In this document: in pieces, positions 1 through 10,434 of the stretch
Position numbering within the stretch: the first letter of the stretch is position 1
How the letters are laid out: each line of letters starts with the position of its first letter
Assembly (NCBI RefSeq): GCF_007827455.1
Contig: NZ_VISM01000001.1
Location: 1,093,501-1,157,500 of the forward strand
Direction: 5' to 3'
Origin: Lutibacter sp. Hel_I_33_5
GTDB lineage: Bacteria; Bacteroidota; Bacteroidia; Flavobacteriales; Flavobacteriaceae
Length of the DNA stretch: 64,000 nucleotides
The notes under the pieces: generated by a model
The model's input: the letters and a program-made list of their open reading frames with translations, nothing else
The model's database searches: none
Told to the model about the DNA's origin: nothing
Made by a program: the position numbers and the translations under genes

Positions 1-1526
1 ATCATTGCATCAGAGAAGTCCCAAATAGATTTCATACTTGCTGCCGCACCAATAACCACAAATAATAAAAATAATAATTTGTAAGTTAGATCTGCTTTTT
101 TACCTCTACCGAATAAATACTTCCAAGATTGCAAACCGTAATAAGACCAAGAAATCATTGTAGAAACCGCAAATAACACAACTGCTATCGTTAAGAAAAC
201 ATTAGAAAAAGGAATATAGGCCGCAAATGCTTTTGAAGTAATTCCTGCTCCTTCATAAGAAACACCATCAATTATTACAGCTCCTGCTCCGTCTCCTCCA
301 TATTGAAAAATTGATGCTCCTGAAGCATCTCCTCCAAAGTTAAAGATAATTATTACTAAAGCTGTCATTGTACAGATTACAACTGTATCAATAAATGGCT
401 CTAACAATGCTACTAAACCTTCTGAAGCTGAATATTTTGTTTTTACTGCTGAATGCGCAATTGAAGCAGAACCCGCTCCTGCTTCATTTGAAAATGCAGC
501 TCTTTTAAATCCTACTAATAACACACCAATAAATCCTCCAACTCCAATAGCTGTTGGATTAAAAGCTTCTCTAAATATTAAAGAAAATGCATCGTCAATT
601 AATGAAAAGTTAGCTCCTAAAATATATAAACATGCTAACACATATAATCCTGCCATAAATGGAACTACTTTTTCAGTTACCTGAGCAATTCTTTTAATTC
701 CTCCAATAATAATAACACCAACTAAAATAGCTAACACAATTCCAATAATTGCTCCTGCAGCTGTACTTTCTAAACCTAATAATTCTTTTAAAACTACAGT
801 TGCTTGATTTGACTGAGCAGCGTTACCACCACCAAACGATCCACCAATACAAAAGATTGCAAAGAAAACTGCAGCAATTTTACCTAACATTTCAAAACCG
901 CGTTCTTTTAATCCTTTACTTATATAGTACATTGGTCCACCATACACTGTTCCATCTTCTCCTACATCTCGATATTGAACTCCCAATGTACACTCTACAA
1001 ATTTTGTTGACATTCCTAAAAATCCACAAACTACCATCCAAAATGTAGCTCCTGGACCACCTAATGCAATTGCTAAAGCAACACCTGCAATATTTCCATT
1101 ACCAACCGTACCTGAAACAGCAGTTGCTAATGCTTGGAAATGTGTAACTTCTCCTTCAGCGCTTTCATCTTTTATTGTTTCTTTAATATCACCACCTGGA
1201 GTATTATCACCATACGCTTCATCAACACCATGACCTTCATCTATTTCATCATATTTACCTCTAACGACATTAATTGCTGTCTTAAAATGAAAGATGTTTG
1301 GAAATTTAAAATAAATAGTAAAAAACGCAGCACTTGCAACTAAGAGAAGAAGCACAAACGGAATCTCTACACTTTCACTTTTATAAATAGGAAAGAAAAT
1401 CACACTGCTAAAGAAATCTGATATCGGCTTAAAAGCTTCATCGATTCTTTGATCTATTCCTTTTTCTTGTGCAAATGAAAACATAGGCATTGCTAACAAA
1501 AGCAATGAAAGAAGTTTTTTCTTCAT
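1..1526 (-). CDS. Sodium:alanine/glycine symporter (AGCS family), C-terminus cut by window edge
   Basis: About 508 codons are visible and no stop is reached before base 1, so the 3' end is missing. The start is the ATG at 1526, giving a signal-peptide-like N-terminus (MKKKLLSLLLLAMPMFSFAQ) that ends in the FAQ pattern common in this group. A hydrophobic helix, a charged acidic loop (EIDEGHGVDEAYGD) and then AGCS-like membrane segments follow, with the glycine-rich stretches SGTVGNGNIAGVALA and FSNEAGAGSASIAHSA typical of amino-acid carrier proteins. The family imports alanine or glycine with Na+ at the inner membrane; the exact substrate cannot be read here. Family call is firm. The cleavable-looking leader ahead of the first transporter helix is a feature of Bacteroidota members as I know them. 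Confidence 0.88.
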   Translation of the reverse strand, partial: MKKKLLSLLLLAMPMFSFAQEKGIDQRIDEAFKPISDFFSSVIFFPIYKSESVEIPFVLLLLVASAAFFTIYFKFPNIFHFKTAINVVRGKYDEIDEGHGVDEAYGDNTPGGDIKETIKDESAEGEVTHFQALATAVSGTVGNGNIAGVALAIALGGPGATFWMVVCGFLGMSTKFVECTLGVQYRDVGEDGTVYGGPMYYISKGLKERGFEMLGKIAAVFFAIFCIGGSFGGGNAAQSNQATVVLKELLGLESTAAGAIIGIVLAILVGVIIIGGIKRIAQVTEKVVPFMAGLYVLACLYILGANFSLIDDAFSLIFREAFNPTAIGVGGFIGVLLVGFKRAAFSNEAGAGSASIAHSAVKTKYSASEGLVALLEPFIDTVVICTMTALVIIIFNFGGDASGASIFQYGGDGAGAVIIDGVSYEGAGITSKAFAAYIPFSNVFLTIAVVLFAVSTMISWSYYGLQSWKYLFGRGKKADLTYKLLFLLFVVIGAAASMKSIWDFSDAM

Positions 1527-1615
1527 AATATAATTAGTTAGTTTTATTTAAATTGTAGCTTGCAATATCATAAAAAATTGCACTTATGACAACTTTTTGT
1601 CGTTAAAATTAACAT

Positions 1616-2515
1616 TTACATTAATGTTTGTTTAAATCTTTCTAAATCTTCTTTGAAAGATTTTGGATGAAACCCTAAAATAGAATTCGTTTTTGACAAA
1701 TCAAATCCAGTTTTTGCAGGTCTTGGAGCAGTTTGATTTAAAGTACTTGTAGAAATTGGTTTAATTAAGCTTTTATCTAAACTAAAAGAATCTGCAATTT
1801 GTTGAGCAATTTCAAAAATACTCAACAATTCATTTGAAGAAACATTAAAAATTCCAGTAGTATTTTGATCGATTGCCATTTTACAAGCTATAGCCAAATC
1901 TTCAACATACGTTGGCGTCCTAAATTGATCATCAACTATAGTAATTTCTTTTCCTTTAGAAAGCATTTCTCTTACCCATAAAACAATATTGGATCTACTC
2001 ATATCAAATACTTTCCCATACACTAAAATAGTTCTAAGAATTGTATAGTCAATGGTTGAATTCGTTAAAATTTCTTCTGATTTTAATTTTGACAACCCAT
2101 AATAACTTAACGGGTTTGGCTCATCAGTTTCTTTATAATACCCTTTTTTCCCATCAAAAATAAAGTCTGTAGAAATATGAATTAAATGTGTATTATTTTT
2201 TTCTGAGTATTCTTTTAAATACTTAACAACTTCTACATTCAGCAAATCACATCCATCTTTATCATCTTCACAAACATCTACATGCGTCATTGCAGCAGTA
2301 TTTATAATAACATCAGGGTTGTATTTACTTAACTGTTTTCTTAGTTCTTTTTCAACAGTAATATCAACAGAAACATAATTAAAATCTTCTCTCCCACTTC
2401 TGTTTTCACCTCTAGAAAAACCGATTACTTGATACTCTTCTTTTTCTTCTGATAATAACCTCAATAAAGTTTGACCTAACAAACCATTACTCCCTGTGAT
2501 TACAACTTTCTTCAT
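1616..2515 (-). CDS. SDR family NAD(P)-dependent reductase, RmlD-like (dTDP-4-dehydrorhamnose reductase family)
   Basis: 299 aa. The N-terminus has the Rossmann nucleotide-binding pattern GSNGLLGQ (residues 8-15), a STD triad segment at 115-117 and the YxxxK catalytic pair Y139/K143, all as in the extended SDR/RmlD family. Length matches RmlD (about 290-300 aa). RmlD reduces dTDP-4-dehydrorhamnose, but no rmlA, rmlB or rmlC lies nearby, so the sugar substrate is uncertain; many Bacteroidota carry stand-alone RmlD-like reductases. It is the last gene of a three-gene minus-strand operon: its ATG shares one base with the TAA of the upstream K+ channel gene, which suggests translational coupling. 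Confidence 0.8.
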   Translation of the reverse strand: MKKVVITGSNGLLGQTLLRLLSEEKEEYQVIGFSRGENRSGREDFNYVSVDITVEKELRKQLSKYNPDVIINTAAMTHVDVCEDDKDGCDLLNVEVVKYLKEYSEKNNTHLIHISTDFIFDGKKGYYKETDEPNPLSYYGLSKLKSEEILTNSTIDYTILRTILVYGKVFDMSRSNIVLWVREMLSKGKEITIVDDQFRTPTYVEDLAIACKMAIDQNTTGIFNVSSNELLSIFEIAQQIADSFSLDKSLIKPISTSTLNQTAPRPAKTGFDLSKTNSILGFHPKSFKEDLERFKQTLM

Positions 2516-3513
2516 TAAAATACTTCTCTTAATTTTGTGATTTGCTCTGGCCTACCCAAGACAATTAAATTAGAATCTTTTACTAATTTTACCGATGCTT
2601 CTGGATTAATAATATATTCGTTTTCAGCATTCTTAAAACCAATAACTGTACATCCAGTTTTTTTACGTAAATCTAAGTCTAAAATTGTTTTACCTAAATA
2701 TTTTTCTGGCAAATTATTAACATCAATCTCTTCTAAATTAGTGGTAGTTTCTCCAGAAATTGTAAGTTGATCTACAAACTCAATTATGTCTGGCGTAGCA
2801 ACTAATGAAGCCATGTGCGCGCCACCTAACTTATCGGGCATAATTACATTATTTGCCCCAGCAATTTTCAATTTATTATACGATGTTTCTTTAGATGCTC
2901 TACTGATAATTTTACAATTCGGATTTAGCTGTTTTGCGGTTAAAACCACAAACAAGTTATCTGCATCAGAAGGTAATGCTGTTATTAAATTTTCTGCTTT
3001 AAGTATTCCAGCTCTTAACAAAGCTTCATCTGTAGTTGCATCACCATCAATATGTAAAACTTTGTTTTCCTCTAAATTCTCAATCAATTCCTTATTTTTT
3101 TCAACTATAACAAAATCTTTTTGATAATTTTTTAATTTCAAAATAGCTTGTTTACCGTTTCTTCCATAACCACAAACAATGGTATGACCTTCTAATTTTT
3201 CGATTGTTTTTTGCACTCTTTGTAGTTTAAGTTGTTTAATTAATTGACCACTTACAATGTATTCTGTAAAAGACGAAATTGTATATCCGAAGATAGAAAT
3301 ACTTGTTAAAATTAAGAAAATAGTGAATATTTTTTCTTCCGGACTTAAAGGATGAATTTCACCAAAACCAACTGTTGTTATAGTAATTACAGTCATATAT
3401 AATGAATTCACAAACGTATCTCCAGACAAATACATATAACCACAAACCCCGATTGTGAGGATGAAAAATAACAGGAATAATGTTTTGTATAGTTTAGATT
3501 TTAAAATATTCAT
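2515..3513 (-). CDS. Two-TM potassium channel with RCK (TrkA-N/TrkA-C) domains
   Basis: 332 aa. A first membrane helix (about residues 8-29), a pore loop with the K+ selectivity filter TVGFG (47-51) and a second helix (about 64-85) are followed by a cytoplasmic RCK_N Rossmann domain starting GHTIVCGYGRNGKQA near residue 108 and a RCK_C domain at the C-terminus. This is the layout of MthK-type ligand-gated K+ channels of the inner membrane, in which RCK domains bind nucleotide or ions. It lies between pspC-like and rmlD-like genes (gaps of 2 and -1 bases). An ATG for RCK domains alone, as in MthK, cannot be excluded. The filter reads GFG rather than GYG, which is also known among prokaryotic channels. 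Confidence 0.88.
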   Translation of the reverse strand: MNILKSKLYKTLFLLFFILTIGVCGYMYLSGDTFVNSLYMTVITITTVGFGEIHPLSPEEKIFTIFLILTSISIFGYTISSFTEYIVSGQLIKQLKLQRVQKTIEKLEGHTIVCGYGRNGKQAILKLKNYQKDFVIVEKNKELIENLEENKVLHIDGDATTDEALLRAGILKAENLITALPSDADNLFVVLTAKQLNPNCKIISRASKETSYNKLKIAGANNVIMPDKLGGAHMASLVATPDIIEFVDQLTISGETTTNLEEIDVNNLPEKYLGKTILDLDLRKKTGCTVIGFKNAENEYIINPEASVKLVKDSNLIVLGRPEQITKLREVF

Positions 3514-3515
3514 AG

Positions 3516-3743
3516 TTACAAATCAAAAACCGAACTTCTTTTGGTGTAAATCATATCTTTTAATCGCAATAAAAAAGCCAAGGTTAAATAAAATCCGAAA
3601 GACAAACCTACTGTTACAAACGAAATATAAATAAAAAACAACCGAACATTAGTTGCTCTCATACCTAATCTATCAGCAAATCTTGACGAAACAGCAAAGC
3701 CATGTCGCTCAAAAAAATGCCGTACAGAATGGATAAATTTCAT
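3516..3743 (-). CDS. PspC-like small membrane protein
   Basis: 75 aa. The N-terminal half (HSVRHFFERHGFAVSSRFADRLGMRATNVRLFF) resembles the start of PspC domains, where a DNA-binding-like basic segment leads into one membrane helix; here the helix is IYISFVTVGLSFGFYLTLAFLL. PspC proteins are linked with phage-shock/envelope-stress control, but this stand-alone short version is usually of unknown role. It heads the operon with the K+ channel and the RmlD-like reductase (2-base gap), so its promoter should lie in the 112-base divergent region shared with uvrA. Confidence 0.7.
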   Translation of the reverse strand: MKFIHSVRHFFERHGFAVSSRFADRLGMRATNVRLFFIYISFVTVGLSFGFYLTLAFLLRLKDMIYTKRSSVFDL

Positions 3744-3822
3744 TACCTAAAATTTTAATCGCAAGATACTATTTTCAACGGATTTGTTATTAACATATAA
3801 ACCAAAACTCAATTCAAATTGG

Positions 3823-3830
3823 TAACTTTG
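3823..3830 (+). promoter_or_regulatory. Bacteroidota-type -7 box for uvrA
   Basis: TAACTTTG matches TAnnTTTG, the -7 consensus of the primary sigma factor in Bacteroidota. It ends 25 bases before the uvrA TTG start, which would leave a leader of about 20 nt. No convincing TTG/TTTG -33 element is visible at the usual 17-23 base spacing. Confidence 0.55.
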
Positions 3831-3855
3831 CGTTTTTCCATAAAATCCATATTTT

Positions 3856-6678
3856 TTGAAAGACCAGGAATACTTACAAGTTTACGGCGCAAGAGCTCAT
3901 AATTTAAAAAATATTGATGTTAAAATTCCGCGTGAAAAACTAGTTGTTATTACTGGATTAAGTGGAAGTGGAAAATCTTCTTTAGCGTTTGACACTATTT
4001 ACGCAGAAGGACAAAGACGCTATATAGAAACATTTTCAGCTTATGCTCGTCAGTTTTTGGGTGGATTAGAAAGACCTGATGTTGACAAAATTGATGGTTT
4101 ATCACCCGTAATTTCTATCGAGCAAAAAACCACAAATAAAAGTCCACGATCTACTGTAGGAACCATTACAGAAATCTATGATTTTTTAAGACTACTTTTT
4201 TCCAGAGCTGCTGATGCATATTCGTACAATACTGACGAGAAAATGGTAAGTTATTCTGATGAACAAATCAGACAGTTAATTTTAAAAGATTTTGCTGATA
4301 AACGAATTGCCGTTTTAGCACCTTTAATTAAATCTAGAAAAGGACATTATCGAGAGCTTTTTGAACAAATTTCTAAACAAGGTTTTGTTCGTGTTCGTGT
4401 AGATGGAGAAATTAAAGAAATTGTGAAAGGAATGCGTTTAGACAGGTATAAAACGCATGATATAGAAGTTGTAATCGATCGATTAGTAGTAAATGAATCT
4501 GCAGAGAAACGTTTAGAAGAAACCATAAAAACTGCATTATATTCTGGTAATAATATTTTAATGGTGATTGATGTTGATGATGAAAAACCACGTTATTTTA
4601 GTAGAGAATTAATGTGTCCAACATCTGGAATTGCGTATCCAAATCCAGAACCAAATACATTTTCTTTTAACTCACCAAAAGGCGCATGTAATAATTGCAA
4701 CGGATTAGGAATTACCAATGAAATAAATCAACAAAAAGTAATTCCAGATTCTAGCATTTCAATTAAAAATGGTGGAATTGTTCCTTTGGGCGAACAAAAA
4801 AGTAGTTGGATCTTTAAACAACTACAAAACATTGCAGAGCGTTATAAATTTAAATTGACAGATCCTATCAATAAAATCTCAAAAGAAGCCATGGAAATTA
4901 TTCTTCATGGAGGAAATGAAAAATTTAAAATTGAATCTAAGGCTGTTGGTGTAACAAGAAATTATGAAATTGATTTTGAAGGTATTATTTCTTTTATAGA
5001 AAGTCAATACAAAAACGCAGAAAGCACATCAATAAAACGTTGGGCAAAAGGTTTTATGGATGAAGTTTCTTGCTCTACCTGCGGCGGAAAAAGATTAAAA
5101 AAAGAAGCGCTTCACTTTAAAATTACCGATAAAAATATTAGCGATTTATCACAAATGGATATTACTGAATTAGCTAGTTGGTTTCAGAATATTGATCAAG
5201 ATTTATCAGAAAAACAAAAAACAATTGCTACCGAAATTTTAAAAGAAATTAGAACTAGAATTCAGTTTTTACTAGATGTTGGCTTAGACTATTTAACCTT
5301 AGATAGAACATCCAAATCACTTTCTGGTGGTGAAGCACAACGGATTCGTTTGGCAACACAAATTGGCTCACAATTAGTGGGTGTACTATATATTTTAGAT
5401 GAACCAAGTATTGGTTTACATCAACGAGACAATCAAAAATTGATTGATTCTTTAGTTAAATTAAGAGATGTTGGTAATTCCATTATAGTTGTTGAGCATG
5501 ATAAAGACATGATGGAACATGCCGATTTTGTGTTTGATATTGGTCCTGGAGCAGGAAAATATGGAGGAGAAATTGTAAGCGCTGGAACTTATGAAGAATT
5601 AAAATCACAAAACACACTAACTGCGGATTATTTAACAGGAAGAAAAGAAATTGAAATTCCTAAAAAGCGTAGAAAAGGAAATGGGAAAACCATTAAACTT
5701 TCAGGAGCAACAGGTAACAATTTAAAAAATGTTTCGGTTGAATTCCCGTTAGGAAAAATGATTTGTGTTACTGGAGTTTCTGGTAGCGGAAAATCAACAT
5801 TAATTAATGAGACATTATATCCGATTTTAAACAAACATATTTATAGGGGAGTGAAAAAACCTATGCCTTATAAAAAAATTACAGGTTTGGATAATGTAGA
5901 TAAAGTTATTGATATAGATCAATCTCCTATTGGTAGAACTCCTCGCTCTAATCCAGCAACGTATACAGGTACTTTTTCTGAAATTAGAAGTTTATTTGCA
6001 AAAACTCCAGAAGCGGCAATTCGTGGTTATAAACCAGGAAGATTTTCATTTAACGTAAAAGGTGGTCGTTGTGAGACTTGTCAAGGTGGTGGTGTTAGAG
6101 TGATTGAAATGAACTTTTTACCAGACGTACATGTAGAATGTGAAACTTGCCAAGGAAAACGTTTTAATAGAGAAACTTTAGAAATTAGATATAAAGGAAA
6201 ATCGATTTCTGACGTTTTAAATATGACCATTGAAGATGCTACAAACTTCTTTGAAAGTATTCCGAAAATCCACAGAAAATTAAAAACAATTAAAGATGTT
6301 GGTCTTGGATACATTACACTTGGGCAACAATCAACTACACTTTCTGGTGGTGAAGCACAGCGAATAAAACTAGCTTCAGAGCTTTCTAAAAGAGACACTG
6401 GAAATACTTTTTATATTCTAGATGAACCTACAACTGGACTACATTTCGAAGACATCAGAGTATTAATGAATGTATTAAATAAATTAGCTGATAAAGGAAA
6501 TACCGTTTTAATTATTGAACATAATTTAGATGTTGTAAAATTAGCTGATTACATTATTGATGTTGGTATGGAAGGTGGAAAAAAAGGTGGAGAAATTTTA
6601 TGTAAAGGAACACCAGAACAAATTATAAAACACAAAACTAGTTATACTGCAAAGTTTTTGAAAAAAGAGTTAACTTAG
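3856..6678 (+). CDS. uvrA: Excinuclease ABC subunit UvrA
   Basis: 940 aa, the same length as E. coli UvrA. It is the DNA damage-recognition ATPase of nucleotide excision repair, acting as a dimer with UvrB. Two ABC modules are present: Walker [10 protein letters not shown] (34-42) and a second GVSGSGKST near residue 640, and two LSGGEAQRI signatures near 493 and 830. CxxC zinc-binding pairs are visible ([24 protein letters not shown] with CETCQGKR). The start is a TTG at 3856: there is no ATG close by in frame and the protein aligns from [20 protein letters not shown]. It is probably monocistronic or co-transcribed with the LOG gene 54 bases downstream. Confidence 0.97.
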   Translation: MKDQEYLQVYGARAHNLKNIDVKIPREKLVVITGLSGSGKSSLAFDTIYAEGQRRYIETFSAYARQFLGGLERPDVDKIDGLSPVISIEQKTTNKSPRSTVGTITEIYDFLRLLFSRAADAYSYNTDEKMVSYSDEQIRQLILKDFADKRIAVLAPLIKSRKGHYRELFEQISKQGFVRVRVDGEIKEIVKGMRLDRYKTHDIEVVIDRLVVNESAEKRLEETIKTALYSGNNILMVIDVDDEKPRYFSRELMCPTSGIAYPNPEPNTFSFNSPKGACNNCNGLGITNEINQQKVIPDSSISIKNGGIVPLGEQKSSWIFKQLQNIAERYKFKLTDPINKISKEAMEIILHGGNEKFKIESKAVGVTRNYEIDFEGIISFIESQYKNAESTSIKRWAKGFMDEVSCSTCGGKRLKKEALHFKITDKNISDLSQMDITELASWFQNIDQDLSEKQKTIATEILKEIRTRIQFLLDVGLDYLTLDRTSKSLSGGEAQRIRLATQIGSQLVGVLYILDEPSIGLHQRDNQKLIDSLVKLRDVGNSIIVVEHDKDMMEHADFVFDIGPGAGKYGGEIVSAGTYEELKSQNTLTADYLTGRKEIEIPKKRRKGNGKTIKLSGATGNNLKNVSVEFPLGKMICVTGVSGSGKSTLINETLYPILNKHIYRGVKKPMPYKKITGLDNVDKVIDIDQSPIGRTPRSNPATYTGTFSEIRSLFAKTPEAAIRGYKPGRFSFNVKGGRCETCQGGGVRVIEMNFLPDVHVECETCQGKRFNRETLEIRYKGKSISDVLNMTIEDATNFFESIPKIHRKLKTIKDVGLGYITLGQQSTTLSGGEAQRIKLASELSKRDTGNTFYILDEPTTGLHFEDIRVLMNVLNKLADKGNTVLIIEHNLDVVKLADYIIDVGMEGGKKGGEILCKGTPEQIIKHKTSYTAKFLKKELT

Positions 6679-6731
6679 TCGTTTGCTAAAAATCTAGCAG
6701 ATTATTAAATCAGAAATAAAATACAAGAGAT

Positions 6732-7442
6732 ATGAATCCAAATGATGACAGAAAGATAAAAGAAAAATTACAGCCAAAAACCTGGAATGAAATCAAAACA
6801 AATGATTCTTGGGCGATTTTTAAAATTATGGCTGAATTTGTTGATGGATATGAACGTTTAAGTAAGATTGGGCCTTGTGTTTCTATCTTCGGATCTGCAA
6901 GAACAAAACCAGACAATCCGTATTATAAATTAGCAGAAGAAGTTGCTTATCAATTAACTCAAAATGGTTTTGGCGTTATTACTGGTGGTGGTCCTGGAAT
7001 TATGGAGGCTGGTAATAAAGGAGCCAATAGAGGAAAAGGAACTTCGGTTGGATTAAATATCGAATTACCATTCGAGCAGCATGACAACCCATGGATTGAT
7101 TCAGGAAAAAGTTTAGATTTTGACTACTTTTTTGTTAGAAAAGTTATGTTTGTAAAATACTCACAAGGTTTTGTTGTAATGCCTGGTGGTTTTGGAACAA
7201 TGGATGAATTATTTGAAGCAATCACTTTAATACAAACAAATAAAATTGGTCGTTTTCCAATTGTTTTAGTTGGTAAAAAATTCTGGGCAGGTTTATTAGA
7301 TTGGATAAAAAACACACTTTTAGAGGAAGGCAATATTAGCGAAGGAGATTTAAAATTATTTAGAGTTGTAGATACTGCTGAAGAAGCTGTAGAACATTTC
7401 AATAAATTCTACGCTAAATATCAATTAAAACCAAATTTCTAA
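6732..7442 (+). CDS. LOG family protein (TIGR00730-type Rossmann fold)
   Basis: 236 aa. It carries the family hallmark PGGFGTMDE (151-159) and the upstream GGGPGIMEA nucleotide loop (85-93). Characterised LOG proteins hydrolyse cytokinin riboside 5'-monophosphate or other nucleotide 5'-monophosphates at the N-glycosidic bond; in bacteria without cytokinins the role is a nucleotide phosphoribohydrolase of unclear purpose. The N-terminal 45 residues, rich in charged residues, extend beyond the minimal LOG domain, as in the longer bacterial subgroup. Soluble, cytoplasmic. Confidence 0.88.
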   Translation: MNPNDDRKIKEKLQPKTWNEIKTNDSWAIFKIMAEFVDGYERLSKIGPCVSIFGSARTKPDNPYYKLAEEVAYQLTQNGFGVITGGGPGIMEAGNKGANRGKGTSVGLNIELPFEQHDNPWIDSGKSLDFDYFFVRKVMFVKYSQGFVVMPGGFGTMDELFEAITLIQTNKIGRFPIVLVGKKFWAGLLDWIKNTLLEEGNISEGDLKLFRVVDTAEEAVEHFNKFYAKYQLKPNF

Positions 7443-7509
7443 ACAAACTTTACGTTCACTATTTGTGTCTAATTAGAAAATATATTTCTTGTTAATTTAT
7501 AAGCTGTCC

Positions 7510-10314
7510 TTGAAAAAAAATATACTCATAATTATTGCGTTTCTGCAAGCATCTATTATGATAGTTGCACAGCAAAACACAATTAGTATAAAAGCAAGTT
7601 TAAAAACTGAAAAAGACGTTGTAGATATTTTACAAAAAATTATTTTTTATAATAATTCCGATAGCACATTAACTAAAATATATTTACATAATTGGGCTAA
7701 TAGTTATAAAGACAGAGAAACTCTATTATCAAAAAGACTTATAGATGATTATAACAAGTCTTTTTATTTCTCTAAGGAAGAGGAAAGAGGTTATTCTAAA
7801 ATCATTAATTTAAGTGTTGATTATAAAACAGTATTATACAAAGAAGTCTATGGTCAATCCGATATTATAGAAATACAGTTAACAAAACCTTTAAAATCGG
7901 GAGATAGCATTACCATAAATACATCGTATAACGTTAAAATCCCTGATGCAAAATTTACTGGTTACGGAAAGTCATCAACTAACAATTATCATTTGCGATT
8001 TTGGCATTTAATTCCGGCTGTTCACAACAAGAAATGGCACTTAATGAGTAATCTAAATATGAATGATTTGTATCAAGAAGCTACAAATTATGATATTGAA
8101 TTTCGCATACCTCAAAATTACTTTTTAGAAAGCAACTTAAAAGAGATAAAAAAGGAAAAAGATATTTATTATTTATTAGGAAAAAATAAAACTGACATCA
8201 TATTAGACATAAATAAAAATGCAAAATTTAAAGATTTTAAAACAAAACAAATAACCATTAAAACTGATGTTCTTCCTGATAACATTCAAAACAAATTAGC
8301 AACAGAAGTCTTGCAAAGAGGTTTATCATTTATAGAAGAATATTTAGGCAAATATCCACATCAAGACATTTTTATTGATAAAATAACGCAACGAAAAGAT
8401 CCAATTTTAGGTATCAATAAATTACCAAAAGCTTTAAGTCCGTTTTCTGAAGTTTTTAAATGGGACTTAACCATGTTTAAAGCAATTTCAAAAAAATATA
8501 TTGAAAACACTTTATTAGTTAATAAGCGAAAAGATTATTGGCTGGTAGATGGTTTGCAAACATATTTACTAATGGAATATACTCAAAAATTTTACCCAGA
8601 AGTTAAACTACTCGGTAAAATTTCTAACTTTTGGGGAATTAGAGCTTTTAATTTCGCTAAATTGAATTTTAACGACAAATACCCTTTTATATATCAATTT
8701 AGTGCAAGAAAATTTTTCGATCAATCTTTAACAACAAGCGCAGATTCTTTATCCAATTTTAACAGAAAAATAATTAACAGATATAAATCTGGCTTAGGAT
8801 TACGATACATTAAAGGGTTTATTGAAGGTGGTGTTTTACAAGAATCATTTAAAGAATATTATCAAAAAAATAAATTAAAAATTTCTTCCAGTAAGAGTTT
8901 CGAAAAAATACTTACCTCTAAAACTGACAAGGATTTAAGTTGGTTTTTTGGAGATTATATAACAACTAATAAAAAAATTGATTATAAGATTGCAACTGCT
9001 GATGTGAAAAACGATAGTATTGTAATAGTCATTAAAAACAAACGTAACATTACAGCACCAGTTGCATTGTATGGCATTAAAGACAAAAAAATAAAATTTA
9101 AAAAATGGATTACTGGAGTTGATAGTACAAAAACAATTAAAGTTCCTAAAAACGGTTTTGATAGGCTGTCATTAAATTACGAAAATATTTACCCAGAATA
9201 CAATAATCTAAACAATTGGAAAAGTCTTAAAAAAAGAATTTTTAACAAACCACTCCAATTAAAGTTTTTTAAAGATATAGAAGACCCTTATTACACACAA
9301 TTGTATTATGAACCAGACATTAAATACAATTATTATGATGGATTAATTATAGGGGCAAAACTGCATAACAAGCCTATTATAGACCGAAACTTTGAATTCA
9401 CAATTACACCTTCTTATGGAATAAAAAGCAAGTCTATAACTGGTAGTTTTCACACAAGATATAGTCAATATTTTGAAGACTCTAGCATCTACAGAATTGT
9501 CTACGGAATTGGCGGAAGTAATCTGCACTACGCTCCTGACTTAGCTTACAATACATTTAATCAAGGAATCACTGTTCAGTTTAGAAGAAAAAGCCTTCGT
9601 GACGTTGGAAGTAGTTTTTTATCAGCAGGGTTAATAAATATCAATAAAGAAGTACCTGTTGGCACTCTTAAAACTGAGCAAGACGCTTACAGTATTTTTA
9701 ATTTAAAATACACATATAATAGACCAGATATTATTAATGGGTTAAGATTTAGAGTTACCACAGAATTTGCTAGTGATTTCTCAAAATTAATTGGAGAAAT
9801 TAGATATCGTAAACAAACATCTTTAAACACAAGATCTGAGTTTAGAATTTTTGCAGGTACATTTTTAAATAATTCAACTTCTGGAGATTATTTTAGTTTT
9901 GGTTTAGATAGAGCTAATGATTATTTATTTCAATTAAACTATTTTGGACGATCTGAAAACTCAGGAATTTTTAGTCAGCAATTTATTTTAGCAGAAGGTG
10001 GGTTTAAATCTATTTTACCAACTCGGTTTGCAAATGAATATATGATTTCATTTAACTCTAGTATAGGAATTTGGAAATGGCTTGAAATTTATAACGACCT
10101 AGCTTTTCTTAAAAACAGAGGAGATAAAGTATTTTTAGGCTATGAAAATGGAGTTAGATTTAACTTTGTACCCAATATTCTTGAATTCTACTTTCCTATC
10201 TATTCTACAAATGGTTGGGAGATAAATCAACCTAACTACTCAAAGAATATTCGTTTTGTTTTTACTGCAAACTTAAGTGCAATTTATAATTTTGTTCGTA
10301 GAGGTTTTTTATAA
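7510..10314 (+). CDS. M1 aminopeptidase-like domain fused to an outer-membrane beta-barrel; metal site apparently lost
   Basis: About 934 aa from the TTG at 7510, which gives the clean signal peptide MKKNILIIIAFLQASIMIVA; an upstream in-frame TTG at 7489 would add seven residues and spoil it. The first ~300 residues look like the M1 (gluzincin) N-terminal beta domain, and the next part like the catalytic domain. At the expected zinc site, however, HExxH is absent (MFKAISKKYI, from 8475) and the downstream third ligand region reads WLVDGLQTYL rather than WLxEGxA. From about 9240 to the end the protein is rich in alternating aromatic/polar beta strands and ends in a Phe-containing strand (RRGFL), as in outer-membrane barrels. 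Inference: a surface-anchored, probably non-peptidase module. The family in Flavobacteriia is often labelled metalloprotease. Confidence 0.72.
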   Translation: MKKNILIIIAFLQASIMIVAQQNTISIKASLKTEKDVVDILQKIIFYNNSDSTLTKIYLHNWANSYKDRETLLSKRLIDDYNKSFYFSKEEERGYSKIINLSVDYKTVLYKEVYGQSDIIEIQLTKPLKSGDSITINTSYNVKIPDAKFTGYGKSSTNNYHLRFWHLIPAVHNKKWHLMSNLNMNDLYQEATNYDIEFRIPQNYFLESNLKEIKKEKDIYYLLGKNKTDIILDINKNAKFKDFKTKQITIKTDVLPDNIQNKLATEVLQRGLSFIEEYLGKYPHQDIFIDKITQRKDPILGINKLPKALSPFSEVFKWDLTMFKAISKKYIENTLLVNKRKDYWLVDGLQTYLLMEYTQKFYPEVKLLGKISNFWGIRAFNFAKLNFNDKYPFIYQFSARKFFDQSLTTSADSLSNFNRKIINRYKSGLGLRYIKGFIEGGVLQESFKEYYQKNKLKISSSKSFEKILTSKTDKDLSWFFGDYITTNKKIDYKIATADVKNDSIVIVIKNKRNITAPVALYGIKDKKIKFKKWITGVDSTKTIKVPKNGFDRLSLNYENIYPEYNNLNNWKSLKKRIFNKPLQLKFFKDIEDPYYTQLYYEPDIKYNYYDGLIIGAKLHNKPIIDRNFEFTITPSYGIKSKSITGSFHTRYSQYFEDSSIYRIVYGIGGSNLHYAPDLAYNTFNQGITVQFRRKSLRDVGSSFLSAGLININKEVPVGTLKTEQDAYSIFNLKYTYNRPDIINGLRFRVTTEFASDFSKLIGEIRYRKQTSLNTRSEFRIFAGTFLNNSTSGDYFSFGLDRANDYLFQLNYFGRSENSGIFSQQFILAEGGFKSILPTRFANEYMISFNSSIGIWKWLEIYNDLAFLKNRGDKVFLGYENGVRFNFVPNILEFYFPIYSTNGWEINQPNYSKNIRFVFTANLSAIYNFVRRGFL

Positions 10315-10401
10315 ATTCCATATTAAAATAAAGTAATTTCATTGTTTTATTACGATATTCGTAATAAAAAAAATATATTTCATGTTTTCATCTAAAAAAC
10401 C

Positions 10402-10409
10402 TATCTTTG
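10402..10409 (+). promoter_or_regulatory. -7 box (TATCTTTG) for the E1 dehydrogenase gene
   Basis: Perfect TAnnTTTG match 25 bases before the ATG at 10435. It lies in an otherwise AT-only stretch after the M1-like gene, so the E1 gene probably has its own transcript with a leader of about 20 nt. Confidence 0.5.
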
Positions 10410-10434
10410 TAAAACCAAAATATCTTAGCGAAAT

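Noticed and set aside
749..1343. Plus-strand ORFs of 99 and 69 codons
   Set aside because: They lie antisense to the AGCS transporter frame, which is long and family-like; their composition (Leu/Phe/His/Gln-rich) is what the complement of a membrane-protein gene gives.
1588..1601. GACAA-N4-TTGTC hairpin as a terminator of the RmlD-like gene
   Set aside because: The stem is only 5 bp and no T-run follows in the direction of transcription.
6684..6699. TGCTA-N6-TAGCA hairpin after uvrA
   Set aside because: Short 5-bp stem without T-run; not a convincing terminator.
7489..7509. Upstream TTG start for the M1-like protein
   Set aside because: It would put seven extra residues before a clean signal peptide that starts with the TTG at 7510.
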